Positions 1 to 8,250 of a stretch of DNA of 64,000 bases are shown here, piece by piece. How positions within the stretch are numbered: the stretch's first letter is position 1; every line of letters begins with the position of its first letter. The stretch comes from Floricoccus tropicus (lineage in GTDB: Bacteria; Bacillota; Bacilli; Lactobacillales; Streptococcaceae), in NCBI RefSeq assembly GCF_001832905.1, contig NZ_MKIR01000001.1, positions 1 through 64,000 of the forward strand, given 5' to 3'. A program made the translations under genes and the position numbers. Under the pieces are notes generated by a model. The model saw only the letters and a list, made by a program, of their open reading frames with translations, did no database searches and was not told the origin of the DNA.

Positions 1-306
1 TTCTTTTTTAGTTTCAGGTGTCTCTACTGGTTTAGTAGTGTCTTCTTCTTTGTTTTCAGGTGTTTCTACTGGTTTAGTAGTATCTTCTTCTTTAGTTTCA
101 GGTGTTTCTTCTGCTTTAGTAGTAGTATCTTCTGTCTTAGCTTCAGGTGTTTCTACTGGTTTAGTAGTGTCTTCTGTTTTAGCTTCAGGTGTTTCTACTG
201 GTTTAGTAGTGTCTTCTGCCTTAGCTTCAGGTGTTTCTACTGGTTTAGTAGTGTCTTCTGTTTTAACTTCAGGTGTTTCTACTGCTTTAGTAGTATCTTC
301 TGTTTT
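1..306 (-). repeat. Tandem 42-bp repeats within the surface protein gene
   Basis: About seven consecutive 42-bp units, each coding 14 residues (consensus VETPE-x-K-x-EDTTK-P/A), run off the window edge. Variation is mostly at positions 6, 8 and 14 of the unit (A/V/T/N, T/A/E, P/A). One unit carries an extra Thr codon and E in place of V. Such in-frame units can change copy number by recombination (inference). Confidence 0.85.
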
Positions 307-543
307 AACTTGAGAAGGTACTGAAATAACAGATGATTTATTTTTATTATCATCTCCATCGTCTCCAGCAGAAGCATCGGCAGTTACCTCTACTGATGCA
401 GGTGATGATGATTCATCGGCAGAAGCTGTATTTCCACCAACAACACCTAAACCAGCAAGGAGAGCACCAGCATATAGCCATTGCTTACCGGATTTCCATT
501 TTCTAAAACCAATTTTGTTTTGATCTTCTTGATTTTTTTTCAA
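1..543 (-). CDS. Repeat-rich surface protein with KxYKxGKxW-type signal (5' part)
   Basis: The gene is cut by the window edge at its 3' end; 181 codons are visible. I start it at a TTG at 543, preceded by AAAGGAAT. The N-terminus (KIGFRKWKSGKQWLYAG, then a small hydrophobic stretch and ASADE) fits the KxYKxGKxW signal class seen in large Lactobacillales surface proteins, some exported by accessory SecA2/SecY2 (family knowledge). After an acidic Ser/Ala-rich linker there are about seven tandem 14-residue units of the type VETPEAKTEDTTKP. The protein is probably an extracellular adhesin or wall protein. An anchor such as LPxTG and the functional domain would lie outside the window, so the exact role is unknown. 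Confidence 0.75.
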   Translation of the reverse strand, partial: MKKNQEDQNKIGFRKWKSGKQWLYAGALLAGLGVVGGNTASADESSSPASVEVTADASAGDDGDDNKNKSSVISVPSQVKTEDTTKAVETPEVKTEDTTKPVETPEAKAEDTTKPVETPEAKTEDTTKPVETPEAKTEDTTTKAEETPETKEEDTTKPVETPENKEEDTTKPVETPETKKE

Positions 544-585
544 TAATCTATTCCTTTCTTCGAGTACTTGTATTAAAACAATTTA

Positions 586-601
586 AGATACTTAAGTATC
601 T
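586..601 (-). promoter_or_regulatory. Perfect 16-bp palindrome in the surface protein mRNA leader
   Basis: AGATACTTAAGTATCT is a perfect palindrome about 43 bases before the TTG start, in the presumed 5' untranslated leader. It could form a hairpin or bind a dimeric regulator. Function is inferred only from symmetry and position. Confidence 0.35.
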
Positions 602-649
602 CTCAATAGTCTAAAACAAGTTTTTAACGCATACTGTACTCAATAAAAT

Positions 650-690
650 ATTATAGAATACAAGTAATTTTGATGATAAATTTATCATCA
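650..690 (-). promoter_or_regulatory. Candidate promoter with 20-bp palindromic operator
   Basis: On the minus strand a TATAAT (650-655) lies about 105 bases upstream of the surface protein start. The perfect palindrome TGATGATAAATTTATCATCA occupies 671-690, where the -35 box would be. No good -35 consensus is visible, which would fit a regulated promoter whose operator covers the -35 region (inference). Confidence 0.4.
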
Positions 691-878
691 TCAATCTCCC
701 ATTTCTAAGTTATAACTCCATTATAGCCTAGATTTACGACTTTCCCTTTGTAACACCTTCCTTTCTAATACAAATGTTTGTTAAACATTGAAATAAAAGA
801 AAATCTATTTTTGATAAAAATAGTCTATTATATTATTACATAATTCATGAAAATAGTAAAATAGTTACTACAGTTTTA

Positions 879-894
879 ATTGGTATAGACAGGT
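879..894. promoter_or_regulatory. NagR-like half-operator
   Basis: ATTGGTATAGACAGGT resembles the NagR (GntR-type) palindrome family ATTGGTATAGACCAAT, with the first half intact and the second half poor. It lies over 300 bases from the nearest start codon, so its role is doubtful. A perfect member of the family sits at the nagB promoter in this window. Confidence 0.25.
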
Positions 895-1110
895 CTGCTT
901 ATTAAAATATCTGATAAAATTTTTCCTAAAATTTAGTACAAAATATATTCTTTAAATCAAAATCTCATCATATAATAATATAATAAATATAGTGTTTCAA
1001 TTTTAAATATTAATATAGAATAGTAGAAAGATTAAATATTTAGTTATGTATGCAGGTTTTAAATACTCAATAAACTTTCAAAATATAATATAAATGATAG
1101 TAATAAAAAA

Positions 1111-1144
1111 TAATCAATCAGATAAAACTATCCGATTGATTATT
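1111..1144 (-). terminator. Intrinsic terminator of cysK-cysE
   Basis: A 14-bp stem (one mismatch) with loop AAAC lies directly after the cysE stop codon on the minus strand. It is followed there by a T-rich run (ATTTTTTATT). Confidence 0.75.
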
Positions 1145-1145
1145 A

Positions 1146-1670
1146 TTAATGTTCTATTATTCTTACAGGGCTTCCGACTGCTGTGGCATTATCTGGTACA
1201 TCTTTAAGAACGAGACTATTTGCCCCGACTTTGGAGTTCTCACCAATTGTGATATCCCCCAAAATTGTTGAACCTGCTCCCAGCATAGCGCCTTTCTTGA
1301 CAGTTGGATGTCGTTTATTATCGGGAGAAAGATCAATTCCTCCTAATGTTACTCCATGATAGATAGTAACATCATCTTCAACAATTGCTGTCCCTCCAAT
1401 GACAATGCCCATTCCATGATCAATAAATACTCTTTCACCTATTACTGCTGCTGGATGTATTTCAATTCCAGTTTTTCTGCGTGACTTTTTTGCTAGCATG
1501 AGGGCTCGAAAGGTTTTGCCCTTCTTAAAAAGTCGGTGGGCTCTGTAATGGTTAGCTAGTGCCTGTACTCCGGGGGTGAAGAAATATGCTTCTAATTTGC
1601 TTGTTGTTGCGGGATCTTTTTCTACTGCACTTGTCAGTAGGCCGTCAATATATTTGATGTACTGACGCAT
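1146..1670 (-). CDS. cysE: Serine O-acetyltransferase
   Basis: Converts L-serine and acetyl-CoA to O-acetylserine, the first committed step of cysteine synthesis in the cytoplasm. The 174-residue protein has a short helical N-terminus and then a left-handed beta-helix of hexapeptide repeats. The segment EIHPAAVIG followed by IDHGMG carries the conserved His; the Asp of the enterobacterial dyad is Glu, as in many Gram-positive enzymes. A second conserved His is in KRHP. It is shorter than the roughly 270-residue enterobacterial form, as is common in Firmicutes. Its ATG overlaps the cysK stop (TAATG), so translation is probably coupled. Cysteine feedback acts at the C-terminal tail in the family. 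Confidence 0.93.
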   Translation of the reverse strand: MRQYIKYIDGLLTSAVEKDPATTSKLEAYFFTPGVQALANHYRAHRLFKKGKTFRALMLAKKSRRKTGIEIHPAAVIGERVFIDHGMGIVIGGTAIVEDDVTIYHGVTLGGIDLSPDNKRHPTVKKGAMLGAGSTILGDITIGENSKVGANSLVLKDVPDNATAVGSPVRIIEH

Positions 1671-2590
1671 TATTCACCGAACAAATCTGTTGATAGGTAG
1701 CGTTCGCCTGTGTCAGGTAGAACTGTTACGACTACTTTGCCTTTTCCTAGTTCGTCAGCGACCTTAACTGCTATAGCAAGGTTTCCTCCTGAAGAAATAC
1801 CAGCTAGGATACCTTCTTTTTGAGCTAGGTGATGCGCGTACTCATAGGCTTCTTCCTTACTTACAGTTTTGATTTCGTCCACGACTTCTGCTTTGAAGTT
1901 ATCTGGTACAAAGTTGGCTCCGATTCCTTGGATAGCATGTGGTGCAGCCGTACCTTGGCTAAGTAATGGACTAGAATCTGGTTCGACTGCTACTGCTTTT
2001 AGCACGATTCCTTGGTCCTTAAGGTAGCTTGAAACTCCGACTAAAGTTCCTGCTGTTCCTACTCCTGCGACAAAAGCATCAACTTTTCCATCTGTTGCTT
2101 GGAAAATTTCTGGTCCAGTTGTTTTATAGTGGGAAGTAACGTTTGCTTCGTTGCTAAATTGACTAGGCATGAAGTAACCTTTTTCTTCTACTAATTCTTG
2201 GGCTTTGGCAACTGCCCCTTTCATACCGCCTTCACTTATTAAAACAAGTTCCGCACCATAGGCTGCCATTAATTTTCTTCTTTCAATTGACATTGAAGAT
2301 GGCATTACAAGAACTACCTTGTAACCTTTTGCTGCTCCGATAAGAGCTAGGGCAATACCCATGTTACCACTAGTTGGTTCTACAATTGTATCACCTTCTT
2401 TAAGACGACCTTTTTCTTCCGCATCTACTATCATTTGATAAGCAGGTCTATCTTTTACGCTTCCGCCAGGATTACGAGATTCGATTTTTACTAAAATATC
2501 TGCACGATTATCTGCTTCAAGACTTTTAAGTCTAACTAATGGAGTATTTCCGATTGTATCTAAGATTGAGTCATAAATTTTATTTGTCAT
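1670..2590 (-). CDS. cysK: Cysteine synthase (O-acetylserine sulfhydrylase)
   Basis: PLP enzyme that makes L-cysteine from O-acetylserine and sulfide. The 306-residue sequence has the PLP-lysine motif NPGGSVKDRPA (Lys46), the substrate loop PTSGNMGIAL, and a C-terminal GISSGGN phosphate-binding loop. It is the first gene of a two-gene unit with cysE and is preceded by a T-box leader, so expression should rise when a particular tRNA is uncharged. CysK versus CysM subtype cannot be settled by eye; the length and motifs suit CysK. Confidence 0.93.
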   Translation of the reverse strand: MTNKIYDSILDTIGNTPLVRLKSLEADNRADILVKIESRNPGGSVKDRPAYQMIVDAEEKGRLKEGDTIVEPTSGNMGIALALIGAAKGYKVVLVMPSSMSIERRKLMAAYGAELVLISEGGMKGAVAKAQELVEEKGYFMPSQFSNEANVTSHYKTTGPEIFQATDGKVDAFVAGVGTAGTLVGVSSYLKDQGIVLKAVAVEPDSSPLLSQGTAAPHAIQGIGANFVPDNFKAEVVDEIKTVSKEEAYEYAHHLAQKEGILAGISSGGNLAIAVKVADELGKGKVVVTVLPDTGERYLSTDLFGE

Positions 2591-2751
2591 TTTAATTGTC
2601 CTTTTTATTTAATAAGGAAGTCTGGTGAGACTTTTAGCACATTTTATCTTTAAGGATTATACAGCAGCAAGCACTGATATCCTTCATAGATTTACTACAT
2701 CGATATTTTGATTTCATTTTTTAATACTTACTGCTCCTTTCTCAATATAAA

Positions 2752-3045
2752 AACCTCCTGCAATGTATATAATATAAATACATTACAGGAGGCGATATGT
2801 GCGCGGTTCCACTCCGATTTTTATCTCTTAAGATAATAGACTTTAAATATGAATTACGAAAATTCGATATTTATCGTCCTTATTTAAGCTCGATAACGAG
2901 AGCGACCGTATCTTCTACTTTGTCAATTGACAGTTCAATTCAAAGCTCAATGAAGCACCTTCCATATTTTCAGTAATGCACTCCCACCTGCCGTGCACTC
3001 TCTAAATACCAATAATATGTACTTTCTCATTTCAAAGCCTTGAGA
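2752..3045 (-). ncRNA. T-box riboswitch upstream of cysK-cysE
   Basis: Read on the minus strand, the leader has a Stem I region with the AGTA motif, an AGAGAG/GGTGGGAGTG distal part, and a long linker. It also has the T-box core AGTGGAACCGCGC (plus strand 2801-2813). A strong terminator stem follows (CCTCCTG...AGGAGG, 2754-2792) with a TTTTT tail. The core can pair with the terminator strand to give the antiterminator. A TGC (Cys) triplet at 2955-2957, on the 3' side of Stem I, is the likely specifier given the downstream genes, but I could not fix the specifier frame by hand. Uncharged tRNA binding is expected to allow read-through. Confidence 0.88.
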
Positions 3046-3047
3046 TT

Positions 3048-3076
3048 ATAATACATAACTTTCAACCTTTAGTCAA
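3048..3076 (-). promoter_or_regulatory. Promoter of the T-box/cysK-cysE transcript
   Basis: TTGACT (3071-3076) and TATTAT (3048-3053) are 17 bases apart on the minus strand. An overlapping TATAAT lies at 3045-3050. Confidence 0.6.
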
Positions 3077-3142
3077 TATTTACAACCCAGAAAACTTGAA
3101 TAAGTATTTAAAATTAAATATAATCATATGAAAGGAGATATT

Positions 3143-3529
3143 ATGCCTATTGCACAAAATTCAATTTTTATAAGTCTTGCATTTCTAATTTTTTATATAG
3201 TAAGTATATATTTTATAAGTAAATCATTGTCTTATGGAAAAATATTAACTATTATTTTCTCGTTAATTTCCCTTATCTTTATAAGTTATTATAATCTTAA
3301 ATATTTTGGAAAACTAAACAATGAAAATCTTTTTGAGATGTCATATCTAATGAAAATTGCTACTCCCATTTTATTTGTCCCTTATTTTTTAGGAACTGAT
3401 GCATGGATAAGAAAGGGAAATTTTAAGATTAAACCAATTATTGTTTTCATCTTGGAAGTTTTATTATTCCTATCAATGTATTACTTATGGTCATTGATAA
3501 TGAACTTAATATTTGTAGGAACAATTTAG
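3143..3529 (+). CDS. Small integral membrane protein, unknown function
   Basis: A 128-residue hydrophobic protein with about four predicted membrane helices, ending NLIFVGTI. I start it at the ATG at 3143 because the AAAGGAG that serves it overlaps the earlier in-frame ATG at 3128. It runs divergently from cysK and convergently to the rsuA gene. I do not recognise the family. Confidence 0.6.
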   Translation: MPIAQNSIFISLAFLIFYIVSIYFISKSLSYGKILTIIFSLISLIFISYYNLKYFGKLNNENLFEMSYLMKIATPILFVPYFLGTDAWIRKGNFKIKPIIVFILEVLLFLSMYYLWSLIMNLIFVGTI

Positions 3530-3560
3530 AATCATCATCATTGATGGTTCTTTTATTTTT
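3529..3560. terminator. Terminator between the convergent membrane protein and rsuA genes
   Basis: A 9-bp stem (3529-3537 with 3542-3550) is followed on the plus strand by TTTTATTTTT. It overlaps the last codons of the opposing gene. Confidence 0.65.
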
Positions 3561-4272
3561 GATTTAATTGTTCAAGCTCTTGTTCATTTAGGTCCCTATA
3601 TTTACCTTTATCAAGGTTTGGATCAAGCTCAAGATTTCCCATTTTTATACGTTTGAGATAGGTTACCTCTTTACCGACTGCTTTTACCATGCGTTTGACT
3701 TGATGAAATTTTCCTTCATGTAAAACCAAGCGTATTTCAGATGTATTTTTGTCCAAATCACGCGCCACTACCTTAAGCTCTGCTGGCATACAATCTTCTC
3801 CACCATCAATGGTAATTCCTTCATCAAAAGCTTTCACGTCTTCATCAGTCATAACTCCTGCTACCTTGGCGTAATATTCCTTAGGTACATGACTTTTAGG
3901 TGCTAATAATCTGTGAGACATGGCTCCGTCGTTGCTTATTATAAGTAAACCTTCCGTATCTTTATCGAGGCGTCCTACAGGGAAAAGATCGTCACGATAA
4001 TCTGAAGTAGAAAATAAATCCATGACAGTTTTATCATGATTATCCTTGGTCGCTGACACGACACCGGCTGGCTTATGTAGTAAATAATAGAAAAATTCCT
4101 GATACTTAATTTCTTGTCCATCAAAAATAACCTTATCTATTTCTGGATCGACCTGAAATTTATCTGATTTAATTTGCTTGTCATTTACCTGAACAAGTCC
4201 TTTTTTGATATAGTTTTTGACTTCCTTGCGTGAGCCAATATTCATATCTGCTAAATACTTATCTAATCTCAT
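3553..4272 (-). CDS. rsuA: 16S rRNA pseudouridine synthase, RsuA family
   Basis: Isomerises a uridine of 16S rRNA (U516 in E. coli) to pseudouridine. The N-terminal S4 RNA-binding domain (MRLDKYLADMNIGSRKEVKNYI) is followed by the RsuA/RluB-type catalytic domain with the motif GRLDKDTEGLL, whose Asp is catalytic. Product length is 239 residues. I use the ATG at 4272 (preceded by AGAGGTAAC) because S4 domains of this family begin there; the upstream ATG at 4308 lies inside the NUDIX gene. It follows the NUDIX gene by 7 bases, so the two are likely co-transcribed. Confidence 0.88.
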   Translation of the reverse strand: MRLDKYLADMNIGSRKEVKNYIKKGLVQVNDKQIKSDKFQVDPEIDKVIFDGQEIKYQEFFYYLLHKPAGVVSATKDNHDKTVMDLFSTSDYRDDLFPVGRLDKDTEGLLIISNDGAMSHRLLAPKSHVPKEYYAKVAGVMTDEDVKAFDEGITIDGGEDCMPAELKVVARDLDKNTSEIRLVLHEGKFHQVKRMVKAVGKEVTYLKRIKMGNLELDPNLDKGKYRDLNEQELEQLNQK

Positions 4273-4279
4273 GTTACCT

Positions 4280-4735
4280 CTAATATAAGTCCATAATCCA
4301 GTCATCACCTACTTTTTTGTAGTAAAATTCAGTGATTTGATCATTATTTATTACTTCCATTATTTCTTTAAGTCCACTTGAACATGGATGTTCAAAAATC
4401 TCCGTTTTGTCTATCCAGAATACTCGTCCTTCTTCTGACGACATTAGTTGACCTGAAAAATCTTTGGTTTTATATAAAAAACTTATTTGACTAACTCCAT
4501 CACCTGGCAAATACTGCATTGTTCCACAAAGCTCAGGATTTTCGATTGTTAATCCAGTTTCCTCATAAACTTCTCGTATTACTGCATCATAAAAAGTTTC
4601 ATTTTCTTCCACATGACCGCCTGGAAGCGTTAGTCCAGGCCAGTCTTTCTTAGTACGTTTTTGTACCAATACTTTTCCTTGGTCATCATAGATCATACAC
4701 ATATTTGTAAAACTTACTAGTTGTGCTCTTGACAC
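4280..4735 (-). CDS. NUDIX hydrolase, MutT-like
   Basis: A 151-residue protein with a full Nudix box: GGHVEENET, then REVYEETGL, matching Gx5Ex7REUXEEXGU. MutT-type members hydrolyse oxidised or damaged nucleoside triphosphates; the substrate here is not evident. It lies one base after the TPR gene and just before rsuA on the same strand. Confidence 0.8.
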   Translation of the reverse strand: MSRAQLVSFTNMCMIYDDQGKVLVQKRTKKDWPGLTLPGGHVEENETFYDAVIREVYEETGLTIENPELCGTMQYLPGDGVSQISFLYKTKDFSGQLMSSEEGRVFWIDKTEIFEHPCSSGLKEIMEVINNDQITEFYYKKVGDDWIMDLY

Positions 4736-4736
4736 T

Positions 4737-5384
4737 CTAATTCTCCTTTAACTCTTTTAACATTTTTTCAACTTCTTTTTTCCCAATTTCATCATCTGCT
4801 TGCTCAAAATATTCAATTGAAGATTTGTAGTTTTGAACTACCTTCTCTTCATTTGATAGAGAAGCATATGTTTCACCTAATGCTCTGTAGGAACATGCAA
4901 TAGATATTAAATCATCGCTTTCCACAGCAAATTTTAAAGACTCTTCAAGCAAAAGTAAAGCTTTTTTATATTGATTAAATTTTAAATGTAAATAACCTTG
5001 TTCGTATAGATTAATTGAATTCTTAAGAGAATCTTCAGGAAAATTATCAATTATTATTTTATATTCTTGATTAATAAGATCAAGTGCATTTTTATACTCT
5101 TCCTTCTCACGATAAACCATAGCTAACTGATGGAGCCCAATGTGAAGGTTATCTAAATCTTCTTTTTGCTTTGCTAGATTTACATATTCTTCATATATTT
5201 TCATTGCCTGTTCATATTGACTATTCTCAAAAAATGAATAACCTTTTAGATTTAAAAAGGAAAAATAAAGTGGACTATCTTGGTTAAGATTATACGTTAA
5301 ATCTGTAATTATATTTTTTACCAAGGAAAGGTTTCCTTCAAAAAGTGCAACGAAACCTTGATTAATTTTCTCTTTTTGAATCAT
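4737..5384 (-). CDS. Tetratricopeptide-repeat protein
   Basis: A 215-residue cytoplasmic protein, helical throughout, with several TPR-like 34-residue units, for example FENSQYEQAMKIYEEYVNLA and YRALGETYASLSNEEKVVQNY. No signal peptide or catalytic domain is seen. TPR proteins scaffold protein contacts or sense peptides. It is the first gene of a likely three-gene unit with NUDIX and rsuA. The partner is unknown. Confidence 0.7.
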   Translation of the reverse strand: MIQKEKINQGFVALFEGNLSLVKNIITDLTYNLNQDSPLYFSFLNLKGYSFFENSQYEQAMKIYEEYVNLAKQKEDLDNLHIGLHQLAMVYREKEEYKNALDLINQEYKIIIDNFPEDSLKNSINLYEQGYLHLKFNQYKKALLLLEESLKFAVESDDLISIACSYRALGETYASLSNEEKVVQNYKSSIEYFEQADDEIGKKEVEKMLKELKEN

Positions 5385-5533
5385 TTTAAATCCTCCTAGT
5401 TAGTACTACTATAATATCATTTTTCTTTATTTATAAATAGAATATTAATAAAATGTAGTATTCAATATTTTGTAAGTTTGTGATAGAATTATGTTATGTG
5501 TAAAAAAATGCAAAAAACTAATGGGAGACTGAT

Positions 5534-7015
5534 TTGAAAAAGATATTTTTATTACTAACGACAGCATTAACTATGTCCTCGATAATGGTTAATTCAAATA
5601 ATATTGCTTCTGCTGAAGAAGTTAACAATACTGGTGATATTGTACAAGTTGCTCGAAATTTTGGCTATCAGGTTAATGAAATTAATAGGCCAAAATCATC
5701 TATAGTAATAGATGCTGAAAATGGTCAAGTTTTGTGGCAGGACAATCCAGATATTCCTAGAAATCCAGCTAGTATTTCTAAATTAATGACTATCTACCTA
5801 GTTTTTGAAGCTATTCATAATGGACAAGTTTCTATGGATACTATTGTTACAGCTACTCCAACAGATGAAGCAATTGGAAAGCTACATGTGATTAGTAATA
5901 ATAATATTGTTGCAGGCGTTAGGTATCCAGTAAGAGAGCTCATTACAATGACACTTGTACCTTCTTCGAATATTGCAACGGTTATGCTTGCTAACCTTGT
6001 CTCAAATAATGATGCTGGTGGATTCGTTACGAAGATGAACAATAAGGCTCAAGAAATTGGAATGACTAATTCTTACTTTAATAATGCAAGTGGTGCAGAG
6101 GCAGTTGCCTTTAGCGGGATGTATTTGCCACAAGGTTATGATCAATATGCTGCAAATGTTACTACTTCAAGAGATTTATCTATTTTAGCTTTCAATATGC
6201 TGAAAAATTATCCTGAAATACTTGATTTCACAAAAAATCCTCAAGTTACTACAATGAAGGGTACGCCTTATGAAGAACATTTTGAAACATATAATTATTC
6301 AACACCTGGCGTGAAGGAAGATGTCCAAGGTTCTGTATATGGTTACCCAGGAGTCGATGGCTTAAAAACTGGATCAAGTCCTGGTGGTGCATTTAACTAT
6401 GTAGCAACCTGTAAAAAGGGAGATATGCGTGTTATAGAAGTCATTATGGGAGTTGGTGACTGGTCAGATCAAGACGGTGAATATTATCGTCACCCATTTG
6501 GAAACGCCCTACTAGATCAAACATATCAAGATTATTCTCTTCAAACCATCCTTCCTGCGGGGGAGCATGAAGTTAATGGTAAGAAAATAAAGATCGATTC
6601 TGAACTAAAAGGAGTCGTAAGGAAAAATTCAACACCTGAATTTAAATTAGAAAACGATGAACTCATGCTTTCTAATACTCTTCCACTCGTTAACGATAAA
6701 ATGACACCTATCGAAACAAAATACGAAGAAGTTAATGACGATAACGATAATTCAAATGAAGCTACCTCTTCAAGTAAAAATGAAGACAAAAGCAATGGAG
6801 ATTCATATAAGGATTTCTTTAAGAAAATACAAAATAGATTAACAGAAATTCCTAATAAAGATCTTCATTCACTCATTGCAGTTGTTTCTGGTGTAATATT
6901 ACTTCTACTATCAAAGATCTTCAATAAGAAAAAAATCTTATCATTGATTACTGCTCTTTTGGGAATTGGTACAATTGCACTAGCTATAATTAACTTTTTT
7001 CACCCTCTTATTTAA
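5534..7015 (+). CDS. dacA: D-alanyl-D-alanine carboxypeptidase (low-molecular-weight PBP)
   Basis: Trims the terminal D-Ala from peptidoglycan stem peptides outside the membrane. The 493-residue precursor has an N-terminal signal peptide (to about residue 27). Its penicillin-binding motifs are S80-I-S-K, S144-S-N and K278-T-G. A beta-rich C-terminal domain, an acidic Asn/Ser-rich linker and a C-terminal membrane segment follow. I start at TTG 5534, served by GGGAGA. The extra C-terminal helices suggest a membrane-retained PBP4/PBP3-like form. It has its own terminator downstream. Confidence 0.88.
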   Translation: MKKIFLLLTTALTMSSIMVNSNNIASAEEVNNTGDIVQVARNFGYQVNEINRPKSSIVIDAENGQVLWQDNPDIPRNPASISKLMTIYLVFEAIHNGQVSMDTIVTATPTDEAIGKLHVISNNNIVAGVRYPVRELITMTLVPSSNIATVMLANLVSNNDAGGFVTKMNNKAQEIGMTNSYFNNASGAEAVAFSGMYLPQGYDQYAANVTTSRDLSILAFNMLKNYPEILDFTKNPQVTTMKGTPYEEHFETYNYSTPGVKEDVQGSVYGYPGVDGLKTGSSPGGAFNYVATCKKGDMRVIEVIMGVGDWSDQDGEYYRHPFGNALLDQTYQDYSLQTILPAGEHEVNGKKIKIDSELKGVVRKNSTPEFKLENDELMLSNTLPLVNDKMTPIETKYEEVNDDNDNSNEATSSSKNEDKSNGDSYKDFFKKIQNRLTEIPNKDLHSLIAVVSGVILLLLSKIFNKKKILSLITALLGIGTIALAIINFFHPLI

Positions 7016-7037
7016 TTATTATTAAATTTTCAATTTT

Positions 7038-7085
7038 AAACCAATGATTTTAGTGCTCTAAGCCTAATTTTATTGGTTTTTATTA
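7038..7085 (+). terminator. Terminator after dacA
   Basis: AAACCAAT pairs with ATTGGTTT around an inner TTAG/CTAA stem and is followed by a T-run. Confidence 0.6.
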
Positions 7086-7109
7086 TATAAAAAAACTTTT
7101 TAAGAAACG

Positions 7110-7138
7110 TTGTTCTAAAAGTAAGTTTTAGATATAAT
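7110..7138 (+). promoter_or_regulatory. Promoter of the membrane-anchored coiled-coil protein
   Basis: TTGTTC (7110-7115) and TATAAT (7133-7138) are 17 bases apart, about 30 bases before the next start codon. Confidence 0.5.
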
Positions 7139-7168
7139 TATTTTAATAACGTAAAAGAAAGATATTTT

Positions 7169-8134
7169 ATGACTAAAAACATTCAAAAGCGACCTTTCTA
7201 TCATAAGTGGTGGTTCTATCTACTATTTATATTTTCCGCCACAATACTGATTTTTATTTATATTATTTCAAGCACTTTTTTCACTCTAACTGATAAAGAT
7301 ATTGTTGCAGATGAAAATGGAAGCTACCGTATTAGTGGGATTAAGGAGCCTAATGTAACTGTTAGTTTAAACGGTATAACTGTTAATCTACCTGTAGATG
7401 ATAATAATCGCTATGATGTAATAGTAAACCAAACGGAACCAAAGGACGAGATTAGCCATGCTCAAATTATTGCAGTTCACAATAGTCGGACGATTTCGCG
7501 AGATATAAGGATTGATAATAGAAAATATTTGGAGCATCAAAAAAAGCTTGCTGACGATAAGGCACAAGCCGATGCTGAAGCAAACGCTATGGAAAAACTT
7601 AACTTAGTTGAAGGACAACCAACTAGAAATAATCTTGCTGAAGCTATTTCGGCAATTGATAATTTACCACATGAAAATGCTGGTTTATCTGAAAGACTGA
7701 AAGCTGCCATAGATAAAGTTGATGAAGCTGAAAAATTAGACAAGGAAGAAAAAGAAAAATATAAGCAAATTGAGAATAAAATTTCTGCTGCTGAAGCTAA
7801 TCCTAGTAGAAAAACAATTGATGAGGCTGAAAGAGCATTGGAAAATTACTCTTCTCCTAATAAAGCTGATTTATCTAGTCGTTTAGAAAAAGTAAAAACT
7901 AAACTTGAAAAATCTAATAAGAGCAATACTTCTACTACATCTTCTTTTGAAAAATCTGATAATCATCAAAATAATCAATCCAAAAAAACTGTTTATATTG
8001 CTAGAAAAGGTGACTCAAAAGTTTATTGGTATGATAAAAATAAAATGCCTTCCTCAACAAACTTTGATAATGTTGTAAGTATGACTGAAGATGAAGCACT
8101 CAGCATAGGGAAGAAACATTCACCAGAAGAATAA
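7169..8134 (+). CDS. Membrane-anchored extracellular coiled-coil protein
   Basis: A 321-residue protein with a short cytoplasmic N-terminus and one membrane helix (about residues 13-37). A small beta domain (NGSYRISGIKEPNVTVSLNG) follows, then a charged Ala/Glu/Lys-rich helical region (about 115-245), an Asn/Ser-rich linker and a C-terminal segment KVYWYDKNKMPSSTNFDNVV. That tail recalls short C-terminal modules of secreted Lactobacillales proteins and nucleases, but no catalytic residues are evident. Likely surface-exposed; function unknown. Confidence 0.6.
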   Translation: MTKNIQKRPFYHKWWFYLLFIFSATILIFIYIISSTFFTLTDKDIVADENGSYRISGIKEPNVTVSLNGITVNLPVDDNNRYDVIVNQTEPKDEISHAQIIAVHNSRTISRDIRIDNRKYLEHQKKLADDKAQADAEANAMEKLNLVEGQPTRNNLAEAISAIDNLPHENAGLSERLKAAIDKVDEAEKLDKEEKEKYKQIENKISAAEANPSRKTIDEAERALENYSSPNKADLSSRLEKVKTKLEKSNKSNTSTTSSFEKSDNHQNNQSKKTVYIARKGDSKVYWYDKNKMPSSTNFDNVVSMTEDEALSIGKKHSPEE

Positions 8135-8150
8135 AGTTAAGAAAACTTTC

Positions 8151-8186
8151 AGAACTATATCATAAAATTGATGTAGTTCTTTTTAT
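8151..8186 (+). terminator. Terminator after the coiled-coil protein gene
   Basis: A 12-bp stem (AGAACTATATCA with TGATGTAGTTCT, one G-U pair) is followed by TTTTATCT. Confidence 0.75.
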
Positions 8187-8250
8187 CTAAATTTTTAGAT
8201 TTGAGAATATAGTATTTTTATACATATTACTCACTATTGAGAGGAAAATG

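Larger units (their letters stand above)
544..1110. other. AT-rich intergenic region upstream of the surface protein gene
   Basis: No convincing gene is seen in this stretch of about 570 bases. Noted within it are two perfect palindromes and a TATAAT box upstream of the surface protein gene, and a NagR-like half-palindrome near 880, all listed separately. The remainder is AT-rich sequence without clear structure. Confidence 0.6.

Noticed and set aside
38-313. Plus-strand open frame rich in Ser/Val/Gly
   Set aside because: It is the complement of the 42-bp tandem repeats in the minus-strand surface protein gene, with no start signals.
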